Made by a program: the position numbers and the translations under genes. From Comamonadaceae bacterium CD01 (lineage in GTDB: Bacteria; Pseudomonadota; Gammaproteobacteria; Burkholderiales; Burkholderiaceae_C): a stretch of 35,977 bases of DNA. Shown here in pieces: positions 18,410 through 26,520 of this stretch. Every line of letters begins with the position of its first letter. Positions within the stretch are counted from its first letter, which is position 1. Location: positions 1 to 35,977 of the forward strand of contig PGEI01000024.1 of assembly GCA_002894305.1 (NCBI GenBank). The letters run 5' to 3'. A model generated the notes under the pieces. That model did not search any database, was not told the DNA's origin, and saw only the letters and a program-made list of their open reading frames with translations.

Positions 18410-19651
18410 TCAGGCGACCAGCACCGCCTTGGCACGGCGCTGACGATACAGCGCCAGGAAGTCGGCCAGTCGGCCGATGGCCTCGCGCAGGTCATCCTCG
18501 TGCGGCAGAAAGACGATGCGAAAGTGCTGGTGATCCGGGTAGTTGAAGCCCGAGCCCTGCACCAGCATCACGCGCGTGGCGCGCAGCACCTCCATGAAGA
18601 ACTGGCGGTCGTCCTCGATCGGGTACACCTGCGGATCCAGGCGCGGGAACATGTACAGCGCCGCTTGCGGCTTGACGCAGGTGACGCCCGGGATCTGCGT
18701 GACCAGCTCGTAGGCCAGGTCGCGCTGGCGGCTCAGCCGCCCGCCCTCCCTGACCAGGTCGTTGATGCTCTGATAGCCGCCCAAAGCGGTCTGGATGGCC
18801 CACTGGCCCGGCACGTTGGAGCCGAGCTTGATGTTGGCCAGCATGTTCAGGCCTTCGATGTAGTCGCGCGCCGCGCTCTTGTCACCCGACACCACCATCC
18901 AGCCGGCGCGGTAGCCGCAGCTGCGGTAGGCCTTGGACAGTGAATTGAAGGTCAGCGTCAGCACGTCGGTCGACAGGCTGGCCAGCGCGGTGTGCCTGGC
19001 ACCGTCGTACAACACCTTGTCGTAGACCTCGTCGGCAAAGATCACCAGTTCGTTCTCGCGTGCGATCTGCACGATGGCGCGCAGCAGCTCGTCCGAGTAC
19101 AGCGCCCCCGTCGGATTGTTCGGATTGATCACGACGATGCCGCGCGTGCGCGGCGTGATCTTGCTTCGGATGTCGTCCAGGCTGGGCATCCAGCCGTCGT
19201 CCTCGTCGCACTGGTAGTGCACCGGCCTGCCACCGGCCAGGCTGGCCGAGGCGGTCCACAGCGGGTAGTCGGGCGCCGGAACCAACAGCTCGTCGCCATC
19301 GTCGAGCAGCGCCGTCGTGGCCATCACGATCAGGTCGCTGGCGCCGTTGCCCAGGTAGATGTCGTCCAGCGTCACGCCGGCCACGCCCTGCTGTTGGCTG
19401 TAGTGCATCACCGCCTTGCGCGCGGCGAAGATGCCCTTGCTGTCCGAATAGCCTGCCGAGTTGGGCAGGTTGCGGATCATGTCCTGCTGGATTTCCTCTG
19501 GCGCATCAAAGCCGAACGACGCCAGGTTGCCGATGTTGAGCTTGATGATCTTCTGGCCCTCGTCCTCCATCTGCCGCGCGGCATCGACGATGGGACCACG
19601 AACGTCGTACAGGACATGATTGAGCTTGGCAGATTTGTGGATGGGCTTCAT
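18410..19651 (-). CDS. alaA: Alanine-type PLP aminotransferase (AlaA-like)
   Basis: This class I aminotransferase of 413 residues is most like AlaA/YfbQ (glutamate-pyruvate transaminase). It starts MKPIHKSAKLNHVLYDVRGPI, with LNIGNLASFGFDAP and GYSDSKGIFAARKAV. The conserved INPNNPTGALY and FADEVYDKVLYDG motifs precede the PLP lysine in NSLSKAYRSCGYRAGW, and the substrate-carboxylate arginine region is HFRIVFLP. In Burkholderiales this gene commonly sits upstream of hom-thrC, as here. The start is ATG 19651; a TTG five codons upstream is also in frame. The hom-thrC context could also fit a role in amino-acid nitrogen balance with threonine. AlaC is the other candidate name. Confidence 0.88.
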   Translation of the reverse strand: MKPIHKSAKLNHVLYDVRGPIVDAARQMEDEGQKIIKLNIGNLASFGFDAPEEIQQDMIRNLPNSAGYSDSKGIFAARKAVMHYSQQQGVAGVTLDDIYLGNGASDLIVMATTALLDDGDELLVPAPDYPLWTASASLAGGRPVHYQCDEDDGWMPSLDDIRSKITPRTRGIVVINPNNPTGALYSDELLRAIVQIARENELVIFADEVYDKVLYDGARHTALASLSTDVLTLTFNSLSKAYRSCGYRAGWMVVSGDKSAARDYIEGLNMLANIKLGSNVPGQWAIQTALGGYQSINDLVREGGRLSRQRDLAYELVTQIPGVTCVKPQAALYMFPRLDPQVYPIEDDRQFFMEVLRATRVMLVQGSGFNYPDHQHFRIVFLPHEDDLREAIGRLADFLALYRQRRAKAVLVA

Positions 19652-19680
19652 GCGCACGGGCACCAATACGGGACGAAACC

Positions 19681-19686
19681 TATAAT
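19681..19686 (+). promoter_or_regulatory. Candidate -10 element in the alaA / Mth938 divergent gap
   Basis: A perfect TATAAT lies 45 nt before the ATG of the gene at 19732, in the 80-nt gap shared with divergent alaA. No good -35 is present at 17 nt, so activator help or a different start may apply. Confidence 0.35.
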
Positions 19687-19731
19687 TTGACCATAATTCA
19701 CCGCCGCGCCTGAGCGCGCAAGCCGCCTGCC

Positions 19732-20103
19732 ATGAAATTCCAGCACGATCGTCCCGACACCCAATCCGTCACAGCCTATGGGCCGGGCTGGATCAACGTC
19801 GACGCCGATCGCATCACGACCAGCGTGGTCGTGGGTTCGCGTGGCGAGCGCCAGGGCTGGCACTGCGCGCGCTTTGAAGACCTCACGCCCGCGCACTTCG
19901 AGCAGTTGGCGCTCTTGCAGCCCGAGGTGGCGATCTTCGGCAGCGGCAACCGCCTGCGCTTCGTACCGCCGGCCTGGCTCAAACCATTGGTCGATCGGCA
20001 AATCGGCATGGAGACCATGGACACGCAAGCTGCCTGCCGCACCTACAACATCCTGGCCGGCGAGGGCCGGCATGTAGTGGCTGCTCTACTGCTGGAAAAC
20101 TAA
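19732..20103 (+). CDS. Mth938-like domain protein (DUF498 family)
   Basis: This 123-residue single-domain protein starts MKFQHDRPDTQSVTAYGPGW. The LLQPEVAIFGSGNRLRFVPP stretch followed by GMETMDTQAACRTYNILAGEGRHVVAALLL is the hallmark of the Mth938-like family. The family includes the mitochondrial complex I assembly factor NDUFAF3, but the bacterial function is not established. Its start follows a perfect TATAAT by 45 nt. No operon partner is clear, since bcp lies 205 nt downstream past an inverted repeat. Confidence 0.85.
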   Translation: MKFQHDRPDTQSVTAYGPGWINVDADRITTSVVVGSRGERQGWHCARFEDLTPAHFEQLALLQPEVAIFGSGNRLRFVPPAWLKPLVDRQIGMETMDTQAACRTYNILAGEGRHVVAALLLEN

Positions 20104-20159
20104 ATTTAGTGGGTATCTCGCCGCAGGACGCTGGCGCCAGCTGGATGCGCAGCTAGCCA

Positions 20160-20190
20160 AAAACCGGGTTTTGCGTTAAAATCCGGTTTT
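20160..20190. terminator. Inverted repeat with embedded -10-like sequence, before bcp
   Basis: Perfect 8-bp arms aaaaccgg (20160-20167) and ccggtttt (20183-20190) enclose a 15-nt loop that contains TAAAAT (20177-20182). It could end the upstream transcript in either direction, or the TAAAAT could be the bcp -10. Sequence alone does not separate these. Confidence 0.4.
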
Positions 20191-20308
20191 GGCGGCCCGG
20201 GGCCAGCTTTGCTTGATACGGCGGCGTCGCACCGCGGCACGATCTGGCGGCATCACGACACATCCCCCAGGCCTTTCATCGACTTTACGCGGGAGAGATC
20301 TAAGCGCC

Positions 20309-20797
20309 ATGGCGATCGTTGTCAATAAACCCCTTCCTGAATTCGAAGCCGTCGCGACTGGCGACATCAAGGTTTCCAATACGTCACACATGGGCCAGGT
20401 GGTGGTGCTGTATTTCTACCCCAAGGACAACACGCCCGGTTGTACCACGGAGGCCATGCAGTTCCGCGACAAATACAAGGATTTTGTCAAGGCCGGCGCC
20501 GAGGTGTTCGGCGTCTCGCGCGACAACATGAAGTCGCACGACGATTTCAAGGCCAAGCTTGAACTGCCCTTCGAGCTGGTCGCCGACACCGAGGAAAAGC
20601 TGTGCCACATGTTTGGCGTGGTCAAGAACAAGATCATGTACGGCAAGAAGGTCAAGGGCATCGAGCGCTCGACCTTCCTGGTCGGCCCCGACGGCATCCT
20701 GGTGCAGGAATGGCGAGGCCTGAAGGTACCGGGTCATGTCGACGAGGTGCTCAAGGCCGTCAAGGCGCTCAAGCACCAGGTCAAGAAAGTGGCCTGA
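20309..20797 (+). CDS. bcp: Thioredoxin-dependent thiol peroxidase Bcp
   Basis: This 162-residue PrxQ/Bcp-type peroxiredoxin reduces peroxides in the cytoplasm using thioredoxin. The peroxidatic cysteine is in DNTPGCTTEAMQFRD. The usual resolving cysteine five residues later is replaced by methionine, so this is a one-cysteine version that must resolve through another thiol. The end GHVDEVLKAVKAL is family-typical. ATG 20309 was chosen because the 40 upstream in-frame codons are Arg-rich and unrelated. GGAGAG lies about 12 nt upstream. Confidence 0.95.
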   Translation: MAIVVNKPLPEFEAVATGDIKVSNTSHMGQVVVLYFYPKDNTPGCTTEAMQFRDKYKDFVKAGAEVFGVSRDNMKSHDDFKAKLELPFELVADTEEKLCHMFGVVKNKIMYGKKVKGIERSTFLVGPDGILVQEWRGLKVPGHVDEVLKAVKALKHQVKKVA

Positions 20798-20895
20798 GGC
20801 AGCCCTGCTGTTTTCTGTCGCAACCCCGTCCGGGAGCGCAGGCATAATGATTCAATGCCGCTGAAAGTCACTGGATCTGCCATCCTCTCCCGCAC

Positions 20896-20931
20896 AAGCC
20901 GCCAGGGCAACCTCGGCGGCTTTTGTTTTTT
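20896..20931 (+). terminator. Rho-independent terminator between bcp and phoH
   Basis: The 8-bp arms aagccgcc (20896-20903) and ggcggctt (20915-20922) are followed by ttgtttttt. The hairpin lies 98 nt after bcp and 40 nt before the phoH start. A CATAAT at 20843-20848 upstream could begin a short transcript ending here, and a 26-codon ORF (20855-20935) spans it. It may therefore terminate bcp, a small RNA or a phoH leader. Confidence 0.8.
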
Positions 20932-20970
20932 CTGAAATCGCTGCGCGCCATTTTTTCGCTTTCCATCACC

Positions 20971-22770
20971 ATGCCCCTGCCTCCCGCCCCCACCCAACCC
21001 GCAACCCTGCTGGCCAAGGACGCCTATGACAAGCCTGCGGCCCGGCAGGCCAGCGCCAGCAAACCCGTGGCCGCAGTCAAACCCGCGCCTGCGGCCAGTA
21101 GTGGGCGCAAGCCTGCCGCCAGCGCCAAGGTGGCCGCCATCCTGGTCGCACCGCCGGATGCGGTCGCCAGCCCTGCAGCCACCGCGGCGGTGCCAGACGC
21201 CACGCCGGTCGCCAAGCCAGCCCGGCGCGCACGCACGGCAGCGCCCACTCCGTCCGCACCGCCTGCCGCCGCTACGCCGGCATCGCTCGACTCTTCCATC
21301 TCCGTCCCTGCCGCCGCTCACCACCGCCACCACCACAGTCCAAGCACAGGCAAGAACAGCGCGAAAAACAATGCCAAGACGGCTGCCAAGATGTTCGTAC
21401 TCGACACCAACGTCCTGCTGCACGACCCGACCAGCCTGTTTCGCTTCGAGGAGCACGACGTCTTCCTGCCGATGATCGTGCTCGAAGAGCTGGACGCTCA
21501 CAAACGCGGCATGACCGAGGTGGCACGCAACGGCCGCCAGGCCAGCCGCATGCTCGATGCGCTGGCCGAAAGCCAGAGCGCCGACATTGCCAGCGGCCTG
21601 CGCCTGGACGCCACCGGCCAGCGTGCGGCGACCGGCAAGCTGTATTTCCAGACTGCACCGCTGTCCTACCAGCTGCCGGCCAGTCTGCCCCAGGGCAAGG
21701 CCGACAACCAGATCCTGGGCGTGGTCGAGGCGCTGCGCAAACTGCACGCGCCGCGCGAGGTGGTATTGGTGTCCAAGGACATCAACATGCGCGTGAAGGC
21801 GCGCGCGCTCGGTCTGCCCGCCGAGGACTACCAGAACGACAAGGTGCTGGACGACGGCGACCTGCTGTACTCGGGCGCACTGGCACTGCCCGCCGACTTC
21901 TGGAACAAGGCCGGCAAGAACGTGGAGAGCTGGCAGAACGGCGCGCACACCTACTACCGCATCGGTGGTCCGCTGGTGGCCACGCTGATGGTCAACCAGT
22001 TCGTCTATTTCGAGGCGCCGGGAGAACCCAGCCTGTACGCACGCGTGACCGAGATCCAGGGCAAGAGCGCAGTGCTGCGCACGCTCAAGGACTACGGCCA
22101 TGTGAAAAACGCCATCTGGGGCGTGACCACGCGCAACCGCGAGCAGACCTTCGCGATGAACCTGCTGATGGATCCAGAGGTGGATTTCGTCACGCTGACC
22201 GGCACCGCCGGTACCGGCAAGACGCTGCTGACGCTGGCCGCCGGCCTGTCGCAGGTGCTCGACGAGCGACGCTACACCGAGATCATCATGACGCGCGCCA
22301 CAGTGAGCGTGGGCGAGGACATCGGCTTTTTGCCCGGCACCGAGGAAGAGAAGATGGGCCCGTGGATGGGCGCGCTGGACGACAACCTCGAATTCCTCGC
22401 CAAGGGCGACGGCGGCAACGCCGGCGAATGGGGGCGCGCCGCAACCAACGACCTGATCAGGAGCCGCATCAAGATCAAGAGCATGAACTTCATGCGCGGC
22501 CGCACTTTCCTGAACAAATACGTGATCATCGACGAGGCGCAGAACCTGACGCCCAAGCAGATGAAGACGCTGATCACCCGCGCCGGCCCCGGCACCAAGA
22601 TCATCTGCATGGGCAACCTGGCGCAGATCGACACGCCCTACCTGACCGAAGGCAGCTCGGGCCTGACCTATGCGGTCGACCGCTTCAAGGGCTGGACGCA
22701 CAGCGGCCACATTCTGCTGGCGCGCGGCGAGCGCTCGCGCCTGGCGGACTTTGCCAGCGAGGTGCTTTGA
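20971..22770 (+). CDS. PIN-PhoH fusion protein (PhoH2/YlaK type)
   Basis: This is a 599-residue protein. An N-terminal extension of about 140 residues is Ala/Pro/Lys-rich and probably disordered, ending in an HHRHHH run. A PIN nuclease domain begins near residue 142 (FVLDTNVLLHDP, then VLEELDAHKRG, with conserved acidic residues). A PhoH ATPase domain has Walker A GTAGTGKT near 412-419 and the DEAQN motif near 521. PIN-PhoH proteins are reported to be RNA-unwinding and RNA-cleaving enzymes linked to toxin-antitoxin-like activity. The cellular role here is unknown. ATG 20971 begins MPLPPAPTQPA; the in-frame upstream codons run back into the terminator hairpin. It overlaps the next gene by 1 nt. 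Confidence 0.92.
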   Translation: MPLPPAPTQPATLLAKDAYDKPAARQASASKPVAAVKPAPAASSGRKPAASAKVAAILVAPPDAVASPAATAAVPDATPVAKPARRARTAAPTPSAPPAAATPASLDSSISVPAAAHHRHHHSPSTGKNSAKNNAKTAAKMFVLDTNVLLHDPTSLFRFEEHDVFLPMIVLEELDAHKRGMTEVARNGRQASRMLDALAESQSADIASGLRLDATGQRAATGKLYFQTAPLSYQLPASLPQGKADNQILGVVEALRKLHAPREVVLVSKDINMRVKARALGLPAEDYQNDKVLDDGDLLYSGALALPADFWNKAGKNVESWQNGAHTYYRIGGPLVATLMVNQFVYFEAPGEPSLYARVTEIQGKSAVLRTLKDYGHVKNAIWGVTTRNREQTFAMNLLMDPEVDFVTLTGTAGTGKTLLTLAAGLSQVLDERRYTEIIMTRATVSVGEDIGFLPGTEEEKMGPWMGALDDNLEFLAKGDGGNAGEWGRAATNDLIRSRIKIKSMNFMRGRTFLNKYVIIDEAQNLTPKQMKTLITRAGPGTKIICMGNLAQIDTPYLTEGSSGLTYAVDRFKGWTHSGHILLARGERSRLADFASEVL

Positions 22771-23147
22771 TGGCCGGCTGGATGACCGCGTTGCGCCTGG
22801 TGCCCTGGGGCAAGGTGATCGAAGCCACGCCCCAGATCACCCAGGCCGCGCGCCAGCTGCTGCGCGAGCGCCGCGGCGGCGCCGGGCAACCCGACCCACA
22901 CCTGCCACCCGCTGCGGCCGACGCATCTCCCCATGCCGAACAACTGGCCGCATTGCGCCAACAGGTACTGGCGCTGCAGCAAGGCCAGCGCGCCGATGCG
23001 GCGCTGCTGCAGTCGCTGGCCGAGCAGAATGCCCAGCTCGTGACCACGGTGGGCGCGCTGCGCACCGGCGTGCGGCGCATGGCCTGGGCCTGCATCGCGC
23101 TGGCGCTGGTGCTGGCCGGCCTGCTGGCCTGGTTGCTGCTGCGCTGA
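22770..23147 (+). CDS. Small coiled-coil membrane protein, unknown function
   Basis: This 125-residue protein starts MAGWMTALRLVPWGKVIEATPQITQAARQLL. A central Gln/Leu-rich stretch (QLAALRQQVLALQQGQ) could form a coiled coil, and a C-terminal hydrophobic helix (ACIALALVLAGLLAWLLL) anchors the end in the membrane. It starts on the last base of the phoH stop (TGATG), so it is co-translated. I do not recognise the family. Its job may relate to PhoH, but only the overlap supports that. Confidence 0.78.
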   Translation: MAGWMTALRLVPWGKVIEATPQITQAARQLLRERRGGAGQPDPHLPPAAADASPHAEQLAALRQQVLALQQGQRADAALLQSLAEQNAQLVTTVGALRTGVRRMAWACIALALVLAGLLAWLLLR

Positions 23148-23181
23148 ACTTCAGGGCGCAGGTACGTACGCGCTGCCGACG

Positions 23182-24600
23182 TCAGTAATCGTCGCCGTAG
23201 CCCATCGCCAGGTTTTCAAAGCGCGTCTGGTTCTTCTGGAAGAACAGCTTGACGGTGCCCGTCGGGCCATTGCGCTGCTTGCCAATGATGATCTCGGCGA
23301 CGTTGGGCTCTTTGCTCTCCTTGTTGTAGTAGTCGTCGCGGTAGATGAACATGATGATGTCCGCGTCCTGCTCGATGGCGCCGGACTCGCGCAGGTCGCT
23401 CATCATCGGACGCTTGTCCTGGCGCTGCTCGACCGAGCGGTTGAGCTGCGACAGCGCAATCACCGGGCACTGCAGCTCCTTGGCCAGCATCTTCAGGCCC
23501 CGCGAGATCTCGCCCAGCTCGGTCGCGCGGTTGTCCGAGCTGCTCGAGCCCGAGCCGCTCATCAGCTGCAGATAGTCGACCACGATCAGACCGAGCTTGC
23601 CGCACTGGCGCGCCAGGCGCCGGGCGTTGGCGCGCAGCTCCGACGGCGTGAGGCCCGGCGTCTCGTCGATGTGCATCGAGACCGTGCGCAGCCGCTCGAT
23701 CGCCTCGGTCAGACGCGGCCATTCCTCGTCGGAGAGCTTGCCGGTGCGCAGATTGCCCTGGTTGACGCGCCCGATCGAGCCGACGATACGCAGCGCCAGC
23801 TGCGCCGCGCCCATTTCCATCGAGAACACCGCCACCGGCAGGCCCTCGTTGAGCGCCACATGCTCGGCGATATTGACCGCAAACGAGGTCTTTCCCATCG
23901 ACGGGCGCGCCGCCAGCACGACCAGGTCGCCCGCCTGCAGGCCGCTGGTCATGCGATCGAGGTCGGAGAACCCGGTGGGCACGCCGGTCACGTCCATCGG
24001 GTTGTCGGCCATCTCCTGCACGCGGTCGAGCAGGTCGACCACCAGTGTGTCCAGCGACTGGAAGCCCTGCTTCATGCGCGAACCCTCTTCGCCGATCGCG
24101 AAGATCTTCTGCTCGGCCTCGTCCAGGATGCGGTCGATCGCCTTGCCCTGGGGGTTGAAGGCGTTGGTCGCGATCTCGTCGCTGGCGGTGACGAGTTTCC
24201 TCAGAATGGCGCGCTCGCGCACGATCTCGGCGTAGCGGCGGATGTTGCTGGCGCTGGGAACGTACTGGGCCAGGTTGTTCAGATAGACCAGCCCGCCCAC
24301 CTCCTGCGCCTTGCCCAGGCCCTGCAGGTGCTCGTGCACCGTGATCACGTCGGCCGGCTTGCTCGCGTTGATCAGCGCGTTGACCGCACCGTAGATCTGC
24401 TGGTGCTCGTGGCGGTAGAAGTCGCCCTCGGTCAGCAGGTCGCTGACGCGCTCCCAGGCCATGTTGTCCAGCAGCAGGCCGCCGAGCACGCTGGACTCGG
24501 CCTCGATCGAGTGCGGCGGCACCCGCAACTGCTCCACCGCATAGTCCATCTCGGACATCGGGGGAACATCATCAAACGGCGTGGATACGACAGCGGACAT
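23182..24600 (-). CDS. dnaB: Replicative DNA helicase DnaB
   Basis: DnaB is the hexameric 5'-3' helicase that opens the replication fork. The 472-residue length is normal. The N-terminal domain (IEAESSVLGGLLLDN) is followed by the linker, then the RecA-like domain with Walker A ARPSMGKTS (about 231-239), the DYLQLM Walker B segment, and the GEISRGLKMLAKELQCPVIALSQLNR and FIYRDDYY motifs. No intein is present. It is convergent with the coiled-coil gene and lies behind the rplI terminator. In many bacteria dnaB follows rplI. Here a 213-nt gap with a strong terminator separates them, so it should be transcribed independently. Confidence 0.98.
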   Translation of the reverse strand: MSAVVSTPFDDVPPMSEMDYAVEQLRVPPHSIEAESSVLGGLLLDNMAWERVSDLLTEGDFYRHEHQQIYGAVNALINASKPADVITVHEHLQGLGKAQEVGGLVYLNNLAQYVPSASNIRRYAEIVRERAILRKLVTASDEIATNAFNPQGKAIDRILDEAEQKIFAIGEEGSRMKQGFQSLDTLVVDLLDRVQEMADNPMDVTGVPTGFSDLDRMTSGLQAGDLVVLAARPSMGKTSFAVNIAEHVALNEGLPVAVFSMEMGAAQLALRIVGSIGRVNQGNLRTGKLSDEEWPRLTEAIERLRTVSMHIDETPGLTPSELRANARRLARQCGKLGLIVVDYLQLMSGSGSSSSDNRATELGEISRGLKMLAKELQCPVIALSQLNRSVEQRQDKRPMMSDLRESGAIEQDADIIMFIYRDDYYNKESKEPNVAEIIIGKQRNGPTGTVKLFFQKNQTRFENLAMGYGDDY

Positions 24601-24736
24601 GATTGAAGCGAACGAGAGCCCTGGAAGGACAGGAGGAACAGGAAATGGTAGCGACCGACGGCGCAGCCGTCACCGCACAACCCTGTGGACAAGCGGTGTG
24701 CAACCGGTGGGCAAGACGTGCATCGCGCGCGACAAA

Positions 24737-24766
24737 AGCAAAAGCCGCCTGCAGGCGGCTTTTGCT
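24737..24766 (-). terminator. Terminator of the rpsF-priB-rpsR-rplI operon
   Basis: The sequence is a perfect 30-nt palindrome with arms agcaaaagccgcc and ggcggcttttgct. On the minus strand it is followed by a short T-rich tail (tttgtc) and lies 47 nt after the rplI stop. The rest of 24601-24813 shows no credible gene. Confidence 0.85.
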
Positions 24767-24813
24767 GGCGGCTGGCACCGGATGGGTGCACTGCCGATTC
24801 GAGCGCTATGCGA

Positions 24814-25269
24814 TCAGGCTGTTTCGCCGTAGACCGAGACGGTCACGTCGATCGTGACGTCGGTGTGCAGCGACACCTCGACCGTGCTGTCGCTGACGGT
24901 CTTGATCGGACCGTTGGGCATGCGGATCTGCGACTTGACCAGCTTGGCAAAGCCCTGCTTGTGCAGTTCGTCGGCGATGTCCTGGTTGGTGACCGAGCCG
25001 AACAGACGACCGTCGACGCCAGCCTTCTGGGTCAGCTTGATGGTCGTGCCGGACAGCTTCTCGCCTTCGGCCTGGGCCGCGATCAGCTTTTCGGCGGCAG
25101 CCTTCTCCAGTTCGGCGCGCTTGGCCTCGAACTCGGCCTTGGCCGCTGCCGTGGCGCGGCGGGCGCGGCCCGTGGGGATCAGGAAGTTGCGTGCGTAGCC
25201 GTCCTTGACCTTGACGATTTCACCCAGGTTGCCCAGGTTGACGACCTTGTCGAGCAAGATGATTTCCAT
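24814..25269 (-). CDS. rplI: 50S ribosomal protein L9
   Basis: L9 binds 23S rRNA and stabilises the L1 stalk region. The 151-residue protein starts [32 protein letters not shown], the classic N-terminal RNA-binding domain, continues with a long helix ([18 protein letters not shown]) and ends in a C-terminal domain with [18 protein letters not shown]. It is last in the rpsF operon and starts 13 nt after the rpsR stop. Confidence 0.98.
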   Translation of the reverse strand: MEIILLDKVVNLGNLGEIVKVKDGYARNFLIPTGRARRATAAAKAEFEAKRAELEKAAAEKLIAAQAEGEKLSGTTIKLTQKAGVDGRLFGSVTNQDIADELHKQGFAKLVKSQIRMPNGPIKTVSDSTVEVSLHTDVTIDVTVSVYGETA

Positions 25270-25282
25270 GGCAGTGCTCTCC

Positions 25283-25564
25283 TCAGATCTTGTGCTGGTC
25301 GGTGTAGGGCACCAGGGCCAGGAAGCGCGCGCGCTTGATGGCGGTATTGAGCTGGCGCTGGTAGATGGCGCGCGTGCCAGTCAGGCGCGCAGGCACGATC
25401 TTGCCGTTCTCGGCGATGAAGTCGCGCAGCGTATCGACATCCTTGTAGTCGATCTCTTCGACACCGGCGACGGTGAAGCGGCAGAAGCGCTTGCGCTTGA
25501 ACAGCAGCGACTGGGTGTTGCGCTTGGGGCGCCTGTCCTTGTTGAATTTTTTGAACGTGGCCAT
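25283..25564 (-). CDS. rpsR: 30S ribosomal protein S18
   Basis: S18 pairs with S6 on the central platform of the small subunit. The 93-residue protein contains [21 protein letters not shown] and the conserved [19 protein letters not shown] and [10 protein letters not shown] motifs. AGAGG lies 6 nt before the ATG at 25564. In operon order rpsF-priB-rpsR-rplI it follows priB by 17 nt. Confidence 0.98.
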   Translation of the reverse strand: MATFKKFNKDRRPKRNTQSLLFKRKRFCRFTVAGVEEIDYKDVDTLRDFIAENGKIVPARLTGTRAIYQRQLNTAIKRARFLALVPYTDQHKI

Positions 25565-25581
25565 AGGGGACCTCTTGAAAA

Positions 25582-25893
25582 TTACGTGTTTTGCATGTCC
25601 TGGATGTGAAACACCAAACCCTTGCCGCCGCGCCCGGCGGCCAGAAAGCCCCGGAAGTTCCAGCAGCTCCCGAGCGCCTGGCGGGCCAGCCGCTCGGCCA
25701 GCGGGCCAAAGGCAACCGCCTTGATGCTGGCACGGGCGAGCCGCTCGCCACCGCCCTCATGCTGCTGGGACTCATGTTCGAGCACCATGTCCAGCGCGGG
25801 CAGTCCCGCGGGTGTATAGCGCATGGCCTGCACTTGCGCGAGGCAGGCAGTCACGAGCCAGCGGTTGGCAGACGGGTTGTCGGGTGGGTTCAC
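25582..25893 (-). CDS. priB: Primosomal replication protein PriB
   Basis: PriB is a small OB-fold single-strand DNA-binding protein that works with PriA in restarting stalled replication forks. The 103-residue protein has [27 protein letters not shown] near the start and the C-terminal [20 protein letters not shown] strand, matching the family. Its position between rpsF and rpsR is the usual one. The start codon is uncertain. GTG at 25893 abuts the Shine-Dalgarno AAGGAG, and in-frame GTG at V14 is also possible. Confidence 0.92.
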   Translation of the reverse strand: MNPPDNPSANRWLVTACLAQVQAMRYTPAGLPALDMVLEHESQQHEGGGERLARASIKAVAFGPLAERLARQALGSCWNFRGFLAAGRGGKGLVFHIQDMQNT

Positions 25894-25924
25894 TCCTTAT
25901 TGGACGGGCGGGAGAAAAAGCGGA

Positions 25925-26296
25925 TCAACGCTCGGCAGCGGCCTCGGCCTGGCTGGCCTTGCGGGCTTCTTCGCGCTCGACGGTCTTCATCATCACGGAA
26001 GGAGTAGTCTCGGCCTTCTTCTTCTGCACCGTCAGGTGGCGCAGCACGGCGTCGTTGAACTTGAAGGCATGCTCCAGCTCGGCCATCACGGCCTGGTCGG
26101 CCTCGATGTTCAGGCACAGGTAATGCGCCTTGGCCAGCTTGTTGATCATGTAGGCCAGTTGACGGCGGCCCCAGTCTTCCTCGCGGTGCACCGCACCGCC
26201 GCCAGCGGTGATCATGCCCTTGTAGCGCTCGAGCATGGCGGGAACCTGCTCGCTCTGATCCGGATGGATCAGCAAAATGATTTCGTAGTGACGCAT
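25925..26296 (-). CDS. rpsF: 30S ribosomal protein S6
   Basis: S6 is a small-subunit protein that binds 16S rRNA together with S18. The 123-residue protein starts [22 protein letters not shown] and has [21 protein letters not shown], the family core, ending in a charged Glu/Lys tail ([17 protein letters not shown]). AGGAG lies 6 nt before ATG 26296. The longer in-frame extension to 26485 is antisense sequence outside the gene. It is first in the operon, with a leader of about 80 nt carrying a hairpin. Confidence 0.97.
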   Translation of the reverse strand: MRHYEIILLIHPDQSEQVPAMLERYKGMITAGGGAVHREEDWGRRQLAYMINKLAKAHYLCLNIEADQAVMAELEHAFKFNDAVLRHLTVQKKKAETTPSVMMKTVEREEARKASQAEAAAER

Positions 26297-26333
26297 GCAC
26301 ACTCCTTTTGGATGAAAGCCACCCGCCGCGTCT

Positions 26334-26355
26334 AGGTCTCTCACCCGAGAGACCT
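26334..26355 (-). promoter_or_regulatory. Leader hairpin of the rpsF operon
   Basis: The arms aggtctctc (26334-26342) and gagagacct (26347-26355) form a perfect 9-bp stem with a 4-nt loop, between the putative start point (about 26375) and the rpsF ATG. Leaders of rpsF operons in other bacteria bind the S6-S18 complex for autoregulation. I cannot confirm that this hairpin is that element. Confidence 0.45.
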
Positions 26356-26381
26356 GGCAGTGTGGCAAGGCAAAGCCGGGC

Positions 26382-26387
26382 ATTATA
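26382..26387 (-). promoter_or_regulatory. -10 element of the rpsF operon
   Basis: The minus strand reads TATAAT (plus attata). A transcript from about 26375 would have an 80-nt leader. No strong -35 is visible 16-18 nt upstream. Confidence 0.45.
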
Positions 26388-26448
26388 GCGCGCGCCCGGC
26401 ATTGCAGCGAGTCTGTACACTGCGCGCCTGCCTGCCATGGCTGCGGCG

Positions 26449-26476
26449 CTTGAAATCGGGCGCGGTGCGCCCATAT
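26449..26476 (+). promoter_or_regulatory. Sigma-32 heat-shock promoter of grpE
   Basis: CTTGAAA (26449-26455), 13 nt, then GCCCATAT (26469-26476) closely matches the sigma-32 consensus. It is 45 nt before the grpE ATG and faces away from the rpsF promoter. Confidence 0.8.
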
Positions 26477-26520
26477 GGCGTGCATTCATTGTTTTACCGC
26501 TGCACATTCCCCAAGCCAAC

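Noticed and set aside
24684-24692. DnaA box near dnaB (TTGTCCACA on the minus strand)
   Set aside because: It is a single near-match with no cluster or AT-rich unwinding region, so an origin is not supported.
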